From Lactiplantibacillus daoliensis (GTDB taxonomy: Bacteria; Bacillota; Bacilli; Lactobacillales; Lactobacillaceae), in assembly GCF_005405005.1 (NCBI RefSeq), contig NZ_BJDH01000002.1, forward strand, positions 124,001 to 188,000: a stretch of 64,000 bases of DNA, given 5' to 3'. The notes below the pieces were generated by a model. The model was given only the letters and a program-made list of their open reading frames with translations. It ran no database searches and was not told the DNA's origin. Position numbers and translations under genes: made by a program. This document shows, piece by piece, positions 1-13,742 of this stretch; the first letter of the stretch is position 1, and each line of letters starts with the position of its first letter.

Positions 1-696
1 CCCGACTGCTTCCAAAATGTGACGGCCGCTAGTCGTGATAACTAGAAAAAGCACACTCCCAGCAAACGCAAACACAATGGCAAACGCTGGTGCAAGTAAC
101 CGCCAAGAAATACCAGAAACGAGAATCACACCACCTAAAATAGCGAAAAAGACTAACATTGTCCCAAAGTCATTTTGTAATTTTAATAAAATAATTAATG
201 GTATGGTATAAGCCACTAACTTACCAATTAACTGCCAATCACCAGGCGTTGTGTGGGCTGGATATTCCGTATTATGCGTCGTCACCACGCGCCCTAACAT
301 CAGAATAAATGCGGGCTTCATAATTTCAGACGGCTGGAATGTTAACGAGCCAACGGCAAACCAACTCTTCGCCCCAGTACTAGCATACATCGAGCGACTG
401 TAAAGTACTAAGACCGCCACTAACAGGAATATACCAAACCAGTAGGCAATCGGTGCGACCCGCCAAAGTTGTTCGGAGTCAAATTGCATAATGATGATGG
501 CTAACGTCGTCCCAATCACAAACCACATGACTTGCGTCACAACTTGCTTGGTCACGTTAACCACACTTGAATCGTGACTGGCAGCGACATAAATTGAGGC
601 CAGCCCAATCAAGCCTAGCATCATGATTGAGAAAATTATTCCCCAGTCAATCCGTGAATCTTCTGCTTGACCACGAAGTCTAGATTCTTCTGCCAC
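1..696 (-). CDS. rodA: RodA, SEDS-family peptidoglycan glycosyltransferase (C-terminus outside window)
   Basis: Partial gene: the frame is open for 232 codons from a GTG at 696 to the window edge. The GTG is preceded by AAGGAGCG at good spacing, and no upstream ATG is in frame. The product starts with a short polar segment (AEESRLRGQAEDSRIDWG) and continues through several hydrophobic membrane segments. SEDS-type stretches such as FQPSEIMKPAFILML and LLKLQNDFGTMLVFF are visible, ending near SGRHILEAVG. RodA polymerises glycan strands during lateral wall growth with class B PBPs and MreB-family filaments. Its downstream neighbours on this strand would lie left of base 1; upstream are DUF2969, yidD and mbl, a typical lactobacillar cluster. 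FtsW is the alternative, but the mbl neighbour favours RodA. Confidence 0.9.
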   Translation of the reverse strand, partial: MAEESRLRGQAEDSRIDWGIIFSIMMLGLIGLASIYVAASHDSSVVNVTKQVVTQVMWFVIGTTLAIIIMQFDSEQLWRVAPIAYWFGIFLLVAVLVLYSRSMYASTGAKSWFAVGSLTFQPSEIMKPAFILMLGRVVTTHNTEYPAHTTPGDWQLIGKLVAYTIPLIILLKLQNDFGTMLVFFAILGGVILVSGISWRLLAPAFAIVFAFAGSVLFLVITTSGRHILEAVG

Positions 697-788
697 AATA
701 ATAACGCTCCTTATTCTTCTAAGATAAGCTTGATTATACAACAACCTGGTGCCGAATGAACGGAACCAGGTTGAAGGTTAACTAAAAA

Positions 789-1016
789 TTAGCCTTTGTG
801 CAAATGGTACGCTGAAAGCACTTCTTGTAAACTTTCATCGAACGACTTGGTGTGTGCGAAGGGTTGTGAATCACTCGCCAACTCTGCATCAAACCGATCT
901 CCCATTTGGGTTACTTGGCCAATCACTTTTTTGCCAATCAAAACTTCAGTGATAGTTTGATCATTCACGGTCGTTTCGTTCAGCGTCACTGAAACTGCTT
1001 TATCTTTACTTGACAA
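789..1016 (-). CDS. DUF2969 family protein
   Basis: 75-residue acidic cytoplasmic protein of the DUF2969 family, found in lactobacilli beside mbl and rodA; function unknown. The start is a TTG at 1016 directly after the yidD stop codon, with the ribosome site AAGGAGGA lying inside the end of yidD, so translation is probably coupled. Visible core: TEVLIGKKVIGQV followed by a helix ending SLQEVLSAYH. No signal peptide or membrane segment. Being locked between yidD and rodA suggests a link to envelope biogenesis, which is inference only. Confidence 0.8.
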   Translation of the reverse strand: MSSKDKAVSVTLNETTVNDQTITEVLIGKKVIGQVTQMGDRFDAELASDSQPFAHTKSFDESLQEVLSAYHLHKG

Positions 1017-1271
1017 TTACTTTTCCTCCTTAAAGGCCGGATTACGACGTAATGAAAATTTCTCTGGCACCGGATCAAAGCCACCTTTGACAAAAGGTTG
1101 GCACCGTAAGACCCGGGCTGCCCCCATCAAGCCGCCACGTGCAGCGCCAAAACGGTCGATGGCTTCGATCGTGTACGCAGAACAAGTGGGCCAATAACGA
1201 CAGTGTGCCGGCGAAAACGCAGAAATCGCTCGTTGATACCAGCGAATACTGCTAATTAAGACGTGTTTCAT
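1017..1271 (-). CDS. yidD: YidD membrane protein insertion efficiency factor
   Basis: 84-residue protein of the YidD (UPF0161) family, a small amphipathic membrane-associated protein thought to assist YidC/Sec-dependent insertion. The hallmark [15 protein letters not shown] with two cysteines is present, as are [15 protein letters not shown] and GGFDPVP. I start it at the ATG at 1271 ([14 protein letters not shown]) because this matches the family N-terminus; an in-frame TTG two codons upstream abuts the mbl stop. It lies between mbl and DUF2969 with almost no spacing, so it is co-transcribed. Length is normal. Confidence 0.9.
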   Translation of the reverse strand: MKHVLISSIRWYQRAISAFSPAHCRYWPTCSAYTIEAIDRFGAARGGLMGAARVLRCQPFVKGGFDPVPEKFSLRRNPAFKEEK

Positions 1272-1277
1272 CGCCAA

Positions 1278-2273
1278 TTATTTTTTAGCACTCTTTTGCA
1301 TGTGTTCTAGCAAGATTCCGGCACCTTGCGCCACATTATTCAATGGGTGTTCGGCAACCATCACTGGAACCTTCAAGTTTTCACTGATTAACTGATCTAA
1401 GCCGCGAAGTAACGCGCCCCCACCAGTAAGCATAATCCCACGATCAATAATGTCCGCAGAAATTTCTGGTGGTAAGGTTTCCATCACATGATGCGCCGTT
1501 GAAACGATTTGCATCAAGGTGTCATGAATGGCAACTTCAACTTCATTGGAATCCATGTCAATTGACCGTGGCATCCCAGTCACCGTATCCCGACCCCGAA
1601 CTTGCATAACTTGGTCTTCATCCTCATCCTGCTTGAAGACTTGGGCAATCTGAATTTTGACATTTTCCGCAGTTCGTTCACCAATCAACAAGTGATGTTC
1701 ATCTTTGACGTAGTTGGCAATGTCTTGGTTCATCCGGTCGCCGGCCATCCGTAGTGAGCTGCTGGCAACAATATCCCCTAAGGATAAGACAGCGATGTCA
1801 CTAGTCCCACCACCAATATCGATAACCATGTTGCCACGTGGTTGGAAAATATCCATGCCAGCACCAATGGCCGCAACTTTAGGTTCAACTTCCAAGTAAA
1901 CTTTACTACCACCGGACTTTTCAGCCGCCTGTAAAATCGCCTTACGTTCGATTTCAGTGGTGTTCGTTGGGGTACAGATCATAATACTTGGGCGTGACAT
2001 AATCCCACGCACGTTTAATTTTTTAATGAAATAAGACAACATTTCTTCGGTAACATCAAAATCTGAAATTACCCCGTCCTTCAATGGTCGGATTGCCCGA
2101 ATGTTGCTAGGGGTCTTACCAACCATTTGGTAGGCTTCGGACCCGACTGCTAATACTTGATTTGTATTCGTATCGATGGCAACGACAGATGGTTCATTTA
2201 AAACGATGCCCTTTCCTGATACGTAAATCAAAACATTGGCAGTACCTAAGTCGATACCAATATCTAAAGCCAT
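1278..2273 (-). CDS. mbl: Mbl/MreB-family rod-shape actin homologue
   Basis: 331-residue bacterial actin that guides lateral peptidoglycan synthesis with RodA. Actin-fold nucleotide motifs are visible: GIDLGTANVLIYV at residues 5-17, VIDIGGGTSDIAVLS near 150-165 and MLTGGGALLRGL near 280. The start at 2273 (MALDIGIDLGT) is set by GAGAGGAGC 7 bases upstream; the longer reading frame upstream lacks family similarity. Mbl rather than MreB is preferred because there is no mreCD here and yidD-DUF2969-rodA follow. An operon with these genes is likely. Confidence 0.92.
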   Translation of the reverse strand: MALDIGIDLGTANVLIYVSGKGIVLNEPSVVAIDTNTNQVLAVGSEAYQMVGKTPSNIRAIRPLKDGVISDFDVTEEMLSYFIKKLNVRGIMSRPSIMICTPTNTTEIERKAILQAAEKSGGSKVYLEVEPKVAAIGAGMDIFQPRGNMVIDIGGGTSDIAVLSLGDIVASSSLRMAGDRMNQDIANYVKDEHHLLIGERTAENVKIQIAQVFKQDEDEDQVMQVRGRDTVTGMPRSIDMDSNEVEVAIHDTLMQIVSTAHHVMETLPPEISADIIDRGIMLTGGGALLRGLDQLISENLKVPVMVAEHPLNNVAQGAGILLEHMQKSAKK

Positions 2274-2457
2274 GTTTTTGCTCCTCTCAAACTTGCAGTT
2301 ATACAACTTTTCATTATAGCATACTCAATACCGCCTGCGAACTAGTCGTGTGCGGTATTTATTGGTTTCAATTTTAAAATCATTTTTGATCATGCACCTG
2401 AATGTGGTGTCCTTCAAGGGCCACTTCTCGATTCAAAGCATCTGTTGCCGTACTTAT

Positions 2458-3012
2458 CTAGTCATCACGCCGCTTGGACCATTCGTCAACCGTCAACGAA
2501 TAGACAGCCTCATCCTTGTATTGACCATTAATTAAAATGTTCTCACGCAAGGTCGCATCCAAATGATACTGACGGCGTTCGGCAACGGCACGACTATGCT
2601 TATTGACCACATCCGCGTTTAAATTTAATTTGTGCAAATCAAGTTCAGTAAAGGCGATTTCTTCGACACGTTCGAGTGCCTTAGTCATCACCCCATTGCC
2701 AACATAAGCTTCACCCAACCAATAGCCAATGTTACCGTGGTGGTTGACTGAACTGATGCTATGGACGTCAATCATCCCAGCAACTTCCCCATTCACCACG
2801 ATCGTCGCGATGAAGACTTCACCCTTAGCTTGTTTAGTCAACATGCTTTCAATAAAGTGACGTTCATCACTCACGGTTGCCGTACTCTCAACCCAAGGCA
2901 TCCAGGGCGTTAAATGTTGACGATTCGCATCTACCAAATTAAACAATGGTTCGGCATCTGCCACTTCCGTTGGTTTTAATGAGATATGTTTATCAATAAT
3001 ATTTATGAACAT
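2458..3012 (-). CDS. GNAT acetyltransferase, RimJ/RimL type
   Basis: 184-residue GNAT-fold N-acetyltransferase resembling ribosomal-protein-serine acetyltransferases of the RimL/YdaF type. The N-terminal strand ISLKPTEVADAEPLFNLV, the acetyl-CoA pyrophosphate loop around GEAYVGNGVM (about residues 97-106) and the C-terminal LHKLNLNADVVNKHSRAVAE helix region are visible. Strong ribosome site AGGAGGA before the ATG. It stands alone between the murA terminator and mbl. Substrate cannot be told from sequence; protein N-terminal or antibiotic-like small-molecule acetylation are both possible. Confidence 0.85.
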   Translation of the reverse strand: MFINIIDKHISLKPTEVADAEPLFNLVDANRQHLTPWMPWVESTATVSDERHFIESMLTKQAKGEVFIATIVVNGEVAGMIDVHSISSVNHHGNIGYWLGEAYVGNGVMTKALERVEEIAFTELDLHKLNLNADVVNKHSRAVAERRQYHLDATLRENILINGQYKDEAVYSLTVDEWSKRRDD

Positions 3013-3042
3013 ACTTGTTCCTCCTGAATGACTTTTTTCATA

Positions 3043-3084
3043 AAAAAACCTTCAAACACGAGTTTATCGCATTTTGAAGGTTTT
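3043..3084 (-). terminator. Rho-independent terminator of murA
   Basis: Minus-strand hairpin with arms AACCTTCAAA and TTTGAAGGTT, followed by a run of T. It lies 15 bases after the murA stop and is near-symmetrical. Confidence 0.85.
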
Positions 3085-3099
3085 GTAAGCTATTTTTTA

Positions 3100-4416
3100 C
3101 TATTCAGCCGCTTCGTGGGCAAAATCAGGATTCAATGCATAGACAGCTTCATCCGGCACATCGATACGTTCAATTTCTGCCCCTAACTTCGCTAATTTAC
3201 CATGGAAGTTAAAGTAGCCACGATCCAAATACTTCAAGTTCGTCACTTCTGTATACCCATGACTCACTAATCCAGCAATAACCAAGGCAGCGGCGGCACG
3301 TAAATCAGTTGCCGTCACTTGGGCCCCATTAAAATCAGTTGGGCCATACATGATCACAGAACGCCCTTCAATTTTAAAATCTGCGTTCATCCGTCGTAAT
3401 TCCTCCAGATGCATGAACCGATTTTCAAAGACCGTTTCCGTGAGCAAACTAGTGCCTTGTGCACAGAGTTGTAAAATGGTCATTTGTGGTTGCATGTCGG
3501 TTGGAAAGCCCGGATGCGGCATCGTCTTAACTGAAGTTGGTTTGAGCTTGGCTGGTCCAATGACCCGAATCCCGTCAGCTTCTTCAGTAACTCTAACACC
3601 CATCTCGCGCATTTTAGAAATCAAGGGCTTGTTATGTTCTGCAATCGCATCTTCAACCAGCACGTTACCTTGAGTCACCGCAGCAGCAACCATGAAAGTC
3701 CCTGCTTCGATCCGATCTTGAACGATACTATGTTCACAACCGTGCATGGCAGGAACACCTTCGATACGAATGGTTTCAGTTCCGGCCCCTGTCACCTTAG
3801 CACCCATTTGATTTAAAATATTCGCTAAGTCGACAATTTCTGGTTCGCGAGCCACATTTTCCATGACAGTGGTCCCTGCTGCTAAGGTGGCCGCCATCAT
3901 AATATTTTGCGTGGCACCCACGCTTGGAAAGTCTAAGTAAATTGAGGCACCGCGCAATTGAGTCGCGCGGGCTTCCACGTAGCCGTCGTGTCGTTCAATT
4001 TCAGCGCCAAGTGCGCTCAACCCTTTGAGATGCAAATCAATTGGTCGTGATCCAATGGCACAACCCCCTGGCATGGCAACTTTTGCATGTCCCAGCCGTG
4101 CCAATAACGGTCCCATCACAACGATTGAAGCCCGCATCTTAGAAACATATTGAAATGGCGCTTCCGCTGATAATTGCTGACTCGCATCAATATCAACCGT
4201 TTTATTTATTTCATCAAAATCAACTTTAGTATTTAAAAAACGTAACACATTATTCATCGTGAAGACATCTGATAATACTGGCACATTTGTTAAGTGTGTC
4301 GTGCCTGAACTAGCCAGCAACCCCGCTGCTAGAATCGGCAATACTGCATTCTTGGCACCTTCGATATGGACATTCCCTGTCAAACGATGACCGCCATGAA
4401 CTACAATTTCCTCCAT
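3100..4416 (-). CDS. murA: UDP-N-acetylglucosamine 1-carboxyvinyltransferase MurA
   Basis: 438-residue enzyme of the first committed peptidoglycan step, transferring enolpyruvate from PEP to UDP-GlcNAc in the cytoplasm. The catalytic K-N pair lies in [15 protein letters not shown] (about residues 20-34), and the PEP-binding, fosfomycin-target cysteine lies in [18 protein letters not shown] at about residue 119. The start at 4416 ([14 protein letters not shown]) has GGAGGG upstream; the 20-residue extension in frame is not family-like. Gram-positives often carry two paralogues; this one sits just downstream of the atp operon. It is monocistronic, with its own terminator. Confidence 0.95.
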   Translation of the reverse strand: MEEIVVHGGHRLTGNVHIEGAKNAVLPILAAGLLASSGTTHLTNVPVLSDVFTMNNVLRFLNTKVDFDEINKTVDIDASQQLSAEAPFQYVSKMRASIVVMGPLLARLGHAKVAMPGGCAIGSRPIDLHLKGLSALGAEIERHDGYVEARATQLRGASIYLDFPSVGATQNIMMAATLAAGTTVMENVAREPEIVDLANILNQMGAKVTGAGTETIRIEGVPAMHGCEHSIVQDRIEAGTFMVAAAVTQGNVLVEDAIAEHNKPLISKMREMGVRVTEEADGIRVIGPAKLKPTSVKTMPHPGFPTDMQPQMTILQLCAQGTSLLTETVFENRFMHLEELRRMNADFKIEGRSVIMYGPTDFNGAQVTATDLRAAAALVIAGLVSHGYTEVTNLKYLDRGYFNFHGKLAKLGAEIERIDVPDEAVYALNPDFAHEAAE

Positions 4417-5003
4417 GGATAACCCTCCATCACAAATGATTATAAACAAACCAGCTAGCAAAATTTTGGATGACACTTAAGCGGCACAAAAAGACATAAT
4501 TGACTGCTAGCCGCCTTGATTGGGTTCGCCAAGCAATTCTAGTCATATCTGAAGGTCGTGCACTGGTAGACAATCAGAATCCTTGTCATACCCAAAAAGC
4601 AATCCAAACACACAAAAGAACAACAAACAAAAAATTGGGTGATTCGCTGCACCTTTATCGCGATATCACTTGGTATTCCTAGTAGTTTCCTAATCATCAT
4701 AACATAAACCCTAAACGAATAAATATTACATTTTACAAAAATGTTACAATTTTAACATTTTGTCATCTACTTATAATTAGTTAACTAAATAGTACTTGCT
4801 AATGACAACTAGTGAATTTAAAGCCATTTTTTCGGACGTTAATCGTTGCATTGCCAAACTAAAATTTAACAGGGACAACCAGTAACCATCTGCCCGTGAA
4901 TAAGTTTACACTTTTTTCGTCAAGTCATCGCGTAAGCGCTTTATATTTCGCGCTTGTAATCGGTGACCTTACAAACTGACAGAGAAAATCCATTATTGAA
5001 CAT
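4417..5003. other. Long AT-rich intergenic region between atpC and murA
   Basis: About 590 bases with no convincing gene. It must hold the murA promoter on the minus strand; a TATGAT-like box near 4700 is a weak candidate. A palindrome at 4735-4763 (arms ACAAAATGTTA and TAACATTTTTGT in minus sense) could be an operator. A 60-codon plus-strand open frame at 4500-4682 lacks a ribosome site and looks random. Confidence 0.5.
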
Positions 5004-5041
5004 AAAAAAAGTATCTACAACCAACTGGCTGCAGATACTTT
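5004..5041 (-). terminator. Rho-independent terminator of the atp operon
   Basis: Minus-strand stem AAGTATCT with matching AGATACTT around a GC-containing loop, followed by seven T residues, 35 bases after the atpC stop. Confidence 0.9.
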
Positions 5042-5075
5042 TGATTTCGGTTTTAGAAACGTATTCGTAGAACTC

Positions 5076-5504
5076 TTACCGGTGAGCCACATGCAATCGG
5101 TTCACGGCACGCCGCAATGCGACTTGTGCCCGCGCCAACTCAGCATCATCATGCTTTTGTTGAGCTTCTTGAATCCGACTTTCAGCTCGTTTCCGGGCAT
5201 TTTCAGCCCGTGCAACATCAATATCATTCTGACGTTCAGCACTGTCAGCTACAATCGTAGCAACATTTTCACTGAACTCAACGAAACCACCATTAACAGC
5301 AATTTCATCGTCTTCTTGATCTGATTCTAGTTGCTTGATCCGAACTTCATCAATTGCTAGTGAAGCAATCACGGGAATGTGATTCGGTAAAATCCCTAAC
5401 TCGCCATTAATCGTGCGAACGATTAACATCGGCGTCTTACTTTCATAGACCTGACCGTCTGGAGTAACGATGCTAACGGTTAATAAGTTTGCATTGTCAG
5501 CCAT
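5076..5504 (-). CDS. atpC: F1Fo ATP synthase subunit epsilon
   Basis: 142-residue epsilon subunit of the F1 central stalk, last gene of the operon. The N-terminal beta-sandwich (LTVSIVTPDGQVYE, ELGILPNHIPVIASL) and C-terminal helical hairpin (ARAENARKRAESRIQEA, ARAQVALRRAVNRL) are both present, so full length. It starts 11 bases after the atpD stop, and a terminator follows. In lactobacilli the complex works mainly as a proton-pumping ATPase for pH homeostasis. Confidence 0.97.
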   Translation of the reverse strand: MADNANLLTVSIVTPDGQVYESKTPMLIVRTINGELGILPNHIPVIASLAIDEVRIKQLESDQEDDEIAVNGGFVEFSENVATIVADSAERQNDIDVARAENARKRAESRIQEAQQKHDDAELARAQVALRRAVNRLHVAHR

Positions 5505-5515
5505 GTTAACCCCTC

Positions 5516-6925
<1,410 letters not shown>

Positions 6926-6944
6926 TTAATTCCTCCCAAATTCG

Positions 6945-7889
6945 TTATTCTTGCGCAACCAAACCACCCGTAATTTCGGTGATTTCCGTCGTAATAGCAG
7001 CTTGACGTGCGCGGTTATATTTCAGATTCAACTTATCGATTAAATCGCCAGCATTATCTGATGCCGCCTTCATCGCCGTTGACGATGAGGCATGTTCAGC
7101 AGTCTTAGCGTCCAAGATTGCACCATAAACCAAGCTTTCAGCGTATTGTGGCAGCACGGCCGACAAAATGGCTTCTTCTGAAGGTTCCATTTCATACTCG
7201 GGACCCACATCAACTCGGCTATCCTTAGCTGGACGGTTATCTTTTTCACTTTGTGCAAACGTTTCTTCAGAGATGGGCAGCATTTTAACTGACCGGAACC
7301 CAGAAGAAAGCCGGTTGATAAAGTGATTATAGAAGACATACAGTTCATCAAAGACTTCATTATGGTACATCGAGGTAACTGTTTTAACGATTTCACGGAC
7401 TTCTTTAAAGGTTGGCACGTCTGAAACGCCACGATATTCGTAGGCAACATTCAAGCCATTCTTCTTGTAGAAATCCGCACCAGTGCCACCGACCGCCAAC
7501 ACAACGGCATTGTCAGCATTTAATTGGTGTTCGCGCATAAAGTCGTTCGTCTGCTTTAAGACGTTCGAATTATAGCTCCCAACCAACCCTCGATCAGAGG
7601 TAATGATTAACAAACCGGTGCGTTTAACGGGGCGTTGAGCCAATAATTCACTCACCGAAATGGTATTTGAATTACTGTTCGGAACACCAGCGCTCGCTGA
7701 CATCAGATGAGCTTTGGCAAGATGTGAAACGATGCTTTCAACTTTTGAAGCATACACCTGATACGTGCCAGTATGCTTTTGAATCTGGTTCAACTTAGAA
7801 GTTGAAACCATTTGCATTGCTGACGTGATCTGATGAGTCTTCTTGGTTGAGTCAATCCGGCGCTTGACATCCATTAATGATTCTGCCAT
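6945..7889 (-). CDS. atpG: F1Fo ATP synthase subunit gamma
   Basis: 314-residue rotor subunit coupling proton flow to the catalytic hexamer. Typical termini are present: [20 protein letters not shown] and a C-terminal helix [16 protein letters not shown]. The stretch [16 protein letters not shown] is also characteristic. Slightly longer than the E. coli form because of a mid-protein insert, usual in lactobacilli. Co-transcribed with atpA and atpD. Confidence 0.97.
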   Translation of the reverse strand: MAESLMDVKRRIDSTKKTHQITSAMQMVSTSKLNQIQKHTGTYQVYASKVESIVSHLAKAHLMSASAGVPNSNSNTISVSELLAQRPVKRTGLLIITSDRGLVGSYNSNVLKQTNDFMREHQLNADNAVVLAVGGTGADFYKKNGLNVAYEYRGVSDVPTFKEVREIVKTVTSMYHNEVFDELYVFYNHFINRLSSGFRSVKMLPISEETFAQSEKDNRPAKDSRVDVGPEYEMEPSEEAILSAVLPQYAESLVYGAILDAKTAEHASSSTAMKAASDNAGDLIDKLNLKYNRARQAAITTEITEITGGLVAQE

Positions 7890-7919
7890 GCACTACTCAC
7901 CATCCTTTTCAGCCATAAC

Positions 7920-10004
<2,085 letters not shown>

Positions 10005-10015
<11 letters not shown>

Positions 10016-10523
10016 GCTTTCCCAACCCTTCAATATATGAATTAATTAATGCCTGTTGACCTTCAGGATCCAATTGCTTCTTAATGATCTTAGAAGCGAT
10101 TTGAACTGAAATGTCAGCCACGTCAGATTGGACGTTCTTCAAGGCATCTTGACGCTCCTGTTCAATATCTTTGCGGGCGTTTTGTTTATACTGCGTAGCT
10201 TCGTTTTGAGCGTCAGCGACAATCGTCGTGCGTTGCTTTTCACCACTTTGCTTGGCTTCAGCGACAATATCGCTAGCTTCGCTCCGTGAATGTGATAAGG
10301 CTTCACGCCGTTGTTCAGCTAAATCAGTGGCCTCTTGACGAGACTTTTTGGCTGAATCAATATCGTTGGCAATTTTGTCTGCTCGATCACCCATCATTTT
10401 TGTGACTGGGTTCCAAGCAACTTTGGCAATCAAAGCCATCAAAATGATAAAACTAATCGCAATAAATAACATATCGCCAAGGTATAAACTGGATGATGCA
10501 CCGAGAATTAAATGCGAGAGCAT
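10005..10523 (-). CDS. atpF: F1Fo ATP synthase subunit b
   Basis: 172-residue stator subunit: one N-terminal membrane helix (about residues 16-40, LFIAISFIILMALIAK), then a long charged coiled coil rich in K, E, Q and A. It follows atpE and overlaps atpH. Length and architecture are those of Gram-positive AtpF. Confidence 0.96.
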
Positions 10524-10577
10524 CTAATGACACCTCCTTCTTTCATTTTTCATTAAAATGAACTCGTTGATCAATGA

Positions 10578-11548
<971 letters not shown>

Positions 11549-11640
11549 TGAATATCACCTCTTTCCTTTAATTTCGGTGTTCACGATAACCATAACGTGT
11601 GGAACAATTAACGTCAATTGTATCGAAACATGAAATAGTA

Positions 11641-11660
11641 AATTAGAGCTACCTCTAATT
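11641..11660 (-). promoter_or_regulatory. Palindrome in the atp operon leader
   Basis: Arms AATTAGAG and CTCTAATT separated by 4 bases, about 95 bases upstream of atpB on the transcribed side. Could be an operator or a small leader hairpin; a weak promoter (TTGGTG, 18 bases, TATTTT) lies just upstream. Role not determined. Confidence 0.35.
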
Positions 11661-11731
11661 AAAATACAATGGTAATAATACCACCACCAACCTAAAAATT
11701 CAAAACAATTTCATTATTTCGTCACTTAGTA

Positions 11732-11775
11732 AAAATCCCACGACATCAGGCTTTCAGCCACTCTGACATCATGGA
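11732..11775 (-). terminator. Probable terminator of the uracil permease gene
   Basis: Imperfect minus-strand hairpin (CCATGATGTCAG paired with CTGATGTCGTGG across a short loop) followed by GATTTTT, about 50 bases after the permease stop. Mispairs and a short T run lower confidence. Confidence 0.5.
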
Positions 11776-11826
11776 ATTTTCATAAAGTTGGACATATTTT
11801 CATTTTTTACAGGTCAATGTTGCCGC

Positions 11827-13107
11827 TTACTTCTCATTAACTGCCGTCTTTGGTAGTACTAAGTTCATAATAATTCCTAACACGGTTGCGACCGCTAAAC
11901 CACTAAATTGAAAACTGCCAATTTGTAAATAGGCATTACCAATTCCAATAACTAAAACTGCTGACGCAATCATCAAATTTCTTTTTGAATTAAAATCAAT
12001 TTTATTATCAATCAGAATCCGCATCCCACTCGAAGCAATGACCCCGAAAAGTAGAAAGCTGACCCCACCAATTACTGGTGACGGAATACTTTGAATGAGC
12101 GCCGAAAGTTTACCCACAAAACTGAAGATAATCGCAAAGAACGCCGCGCCACCAAGCACATAAATACTGTGTACTCGCGTAATCGCTAAAACACCAATGT
12201 TTTCACCATAAGACGTTACGGGAGGACCACCGACAAAACCAGCAATAATGGAAGCTGTCCCATCACCGGCTAAGGTATGACTCAAGCCTGGATCCTTGAA
12301 GAAATTCCGTTTAGTCAACTTATTCAAAACCATGATATGCCCCATATGCTCTGACATTGTGACAAAGGCAATCGGTGCCATACTGAAAATCGCGCCCCAA
12401 TAAATACCAGGATGATAATTAATAAACGGAATTTGGAAATTGGGTAAAGCAAACCATTTTGCTTGCATTACTGGTGCAAAATCAACGATTCCGAATAAAA
12501 CCGCAATGATGTAACCTGAAACAATTCCTAACAAAATCGGAACTAGGCTCATGAACCCGCGCAAATACATATTAAAGATCACCGTCAAGATCATCGTTAA
12601 CATTGCCACTGCGAAGAAGCGAATGTCATAATTATTAGCATTCATGGTTGCATCTTTAGCGGCAGTACTTGCTAACGATAAGCCGATAACCATAACAATT
12701 GGTCCAACAACGATTGGTGGCAAGGCTTTGTCAATCCAATCCGAACCGATCAAAGTCACGAGCAAACTAACCAGTAAATAAACACAACCAACGGCAATCG
12801 TCCCTTGAGCAATCGCCGGATACCCAGCCGTTTTCATTAATGATTGCATCACGACAATAAATGAAAAACTAGAACCCATGTACGCAGGAATTTTATGGCG
12901 CGTAATCAAGATATACATCAAGGTCCCAACACCAGAACTAAATAGCGCAATTCCGGGATTTAACCCCACTAAAATTGGAACTAGAACCGTTGAACCGAAC
13001 ATTGAAAACAAATGCTGAATCGATAACCCGAGCCAACTACCAAACTTTGGTCGGTCATGAATGTCGAGCACGACATCATCATTATGAAATGGTTTTTGCT
13101 TTGCCAT
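11827..13107 (-). CDS. pyrP: Uracil permease (NCS2 nucleobase:cation symporter)
   Basis: 426-residue polytopic membrane protein of the NCS2 (uracil/xanthine) family; about 12-14 helices. Landmarks: GSTVLVPILVGLNPGIALFSSGVGTL near the N-terminus, the substrate-site region FVTMSEHMGHIM and GFVGGPPVTSYGENIGVLA, and ISSGMRIL-type C-terminal helices. I choose the ATG at 13107 (MAKQKPFHNDD) with GAGGGG upstream, not the longer frame, because that extension runs through the leader terminator. Regulated by the PyrR-type attenuator just upstream. It imports uracil for salvage by Upp, encoded next upstream. Confidence 0.93.
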   Translation of the reverse strand: MAKQKPFHNDDVVLDIHDRPKFGSWLGLSIQHLFSMFGSTVLVPILVGLNPGIALFSSGVGTLMYILITRHKIPAYMGSSFSFIVVMQSLMKTAGYPAIAQGTIAVGCVYLLVSLLVTLIGSDWIDKALPPIVVGPIVMVIGLSLASTAAKDATMNANNYDIRFFAVAMLTMILTVIFNMYLRGFMSLVPILLGIVSGYIIAVLFGIVDFAPVMQAKWFALPNFQIPFINYHPGIYWGAIFSMAPIAFVTMSEHMGHIMVLNKLTKRNFFKDPGLSHTLAGDGTASIIAGFVGGPPVTSYGENIGVLAITRVHSIYVLGGAAFFAIIFSFVGKLSALIQSIPSPVIGGVSFLLFGVIASSGMRILIDNKIDFNSKRNLMIASAVLVIGIGNAYLQIGSFQFSGLAVATVLGIIMNLVLPKTAVNEK

Positions 13108-13140
13108 AATGCACCCCTCACTATGAATTTTTGCATAAAG

Positions 13141-13245
13141 AAAAGACAGACCCCCACTCAAAGCGGCTGGTCTGTCTGAATTGGCTCCACCAATTGTAGG
13201 TGAAGATCCGATCAAATCCTTTTCAGCCTCTCTGAGCTAAATTAA
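13141..13245 (-). promoter_or_regulatory. PyrR-type RNA attenuator upstream of uracil permease
   Basis: On the minus strand the leader contains CTCAGAGAGGCTGAAAAGGA, matching the Bacillus-type PyrR binding loop (CNGNGAGGYUNNNARG). About 30 bases further is a strong terminator with stem GACAGACC/GGTCTGTC and a T-rich tail, ending about 35 bases before the permease ATG. Known logic for the family: with UMP, PyrR stabilises the binding loop and the terminator forms; when pyrimidines are low an antiterminator forms. PyrR itself is not in this window. Confidence 0.85.
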
Positions 13246-13266
13246 AGGAACTGTTTAATTGAAATA

Positions 13267-13295
13267 AGTTTACTTGAGTTGCTTTCCTTTGTCAA
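13267..13295 (-). promoter_or_regulatory. Sigma-A promoter of the uracil permease
   Basis: TTGACA at 13295-13290, 17-base spacer, TAAACT at 13272-13267 on the minus strand. Placed about 25 bases before the PyrR binding loop, as expected for a leader-attenuated gene. Confidence 0.8.
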
Positions 13296-13689
13296 TAGCG
13301 TTGGGAATAACTAGCAGACAATCAGCTTTTATCTATCGCTGGTCAGGAACATTAGTGCTGGTACGTCATGAATGACGATTACGCCAACGTCCACTCCCAA
13401 TGTCACTTTTTAATCAATTACTCTTTAATTTCGAGCCCCATCGCACCCAGCCAATGTATTTTCGTTTAAATACGTCAACACACGATGACTGTCCACCGCT
13501 TTGAGCCAACCATCCCAATAATTTAAAAACCGCTTATATCGACGTTTAACTCGGTTTAAGACGATTACAACAAAAGTCCTATATTATGGAAGAGAAATCA
13601 TTTCTGATAAAGAAATTTACGCTTAAATACAACTATTGATACTGCGATAGTTGTGATATTTTTGAGTCTTTCTACCTTTAGACTGAAAC
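13296..13689. other. Intergenic region with a repeat tail
   Basis: No gene seen. Bases 13651-13680 match 24550-24579 at 26 of 30 positions (ttgtgat..ttttgagtc core), so this is a fragment of the dispersed intergenic repeat described at 24336 and 48604. Confidence 0.5.
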
Positions 13690-13724
13690 TAAAAAATCTC
13701 GTCAGCATTAAGCCAACGAGATTC
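13690..13724 (-). terminator. Terminator of upp
   Basis: Stem AATCTCGT with ACGAGATT around a 12-base loop, then TTTTTT on the minus strand, 20 bases after the upp stop. Confidence 0.88.
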
Positions 13725-13742
13725 GAAAAAAGTTTCAATTAA

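Noticed and set aside
4500-4682. 60-codon plus-strand open frame before murA
   Set aside because: No ribosome site, no family-like composition, lies over the murA promoter region.
13107-13215. N-terminal extension of the uracil permease
   Set aside because: It would be read through the attenuator hairpin; the ATG at 13107 has a proper ribosome site and matches the family start.
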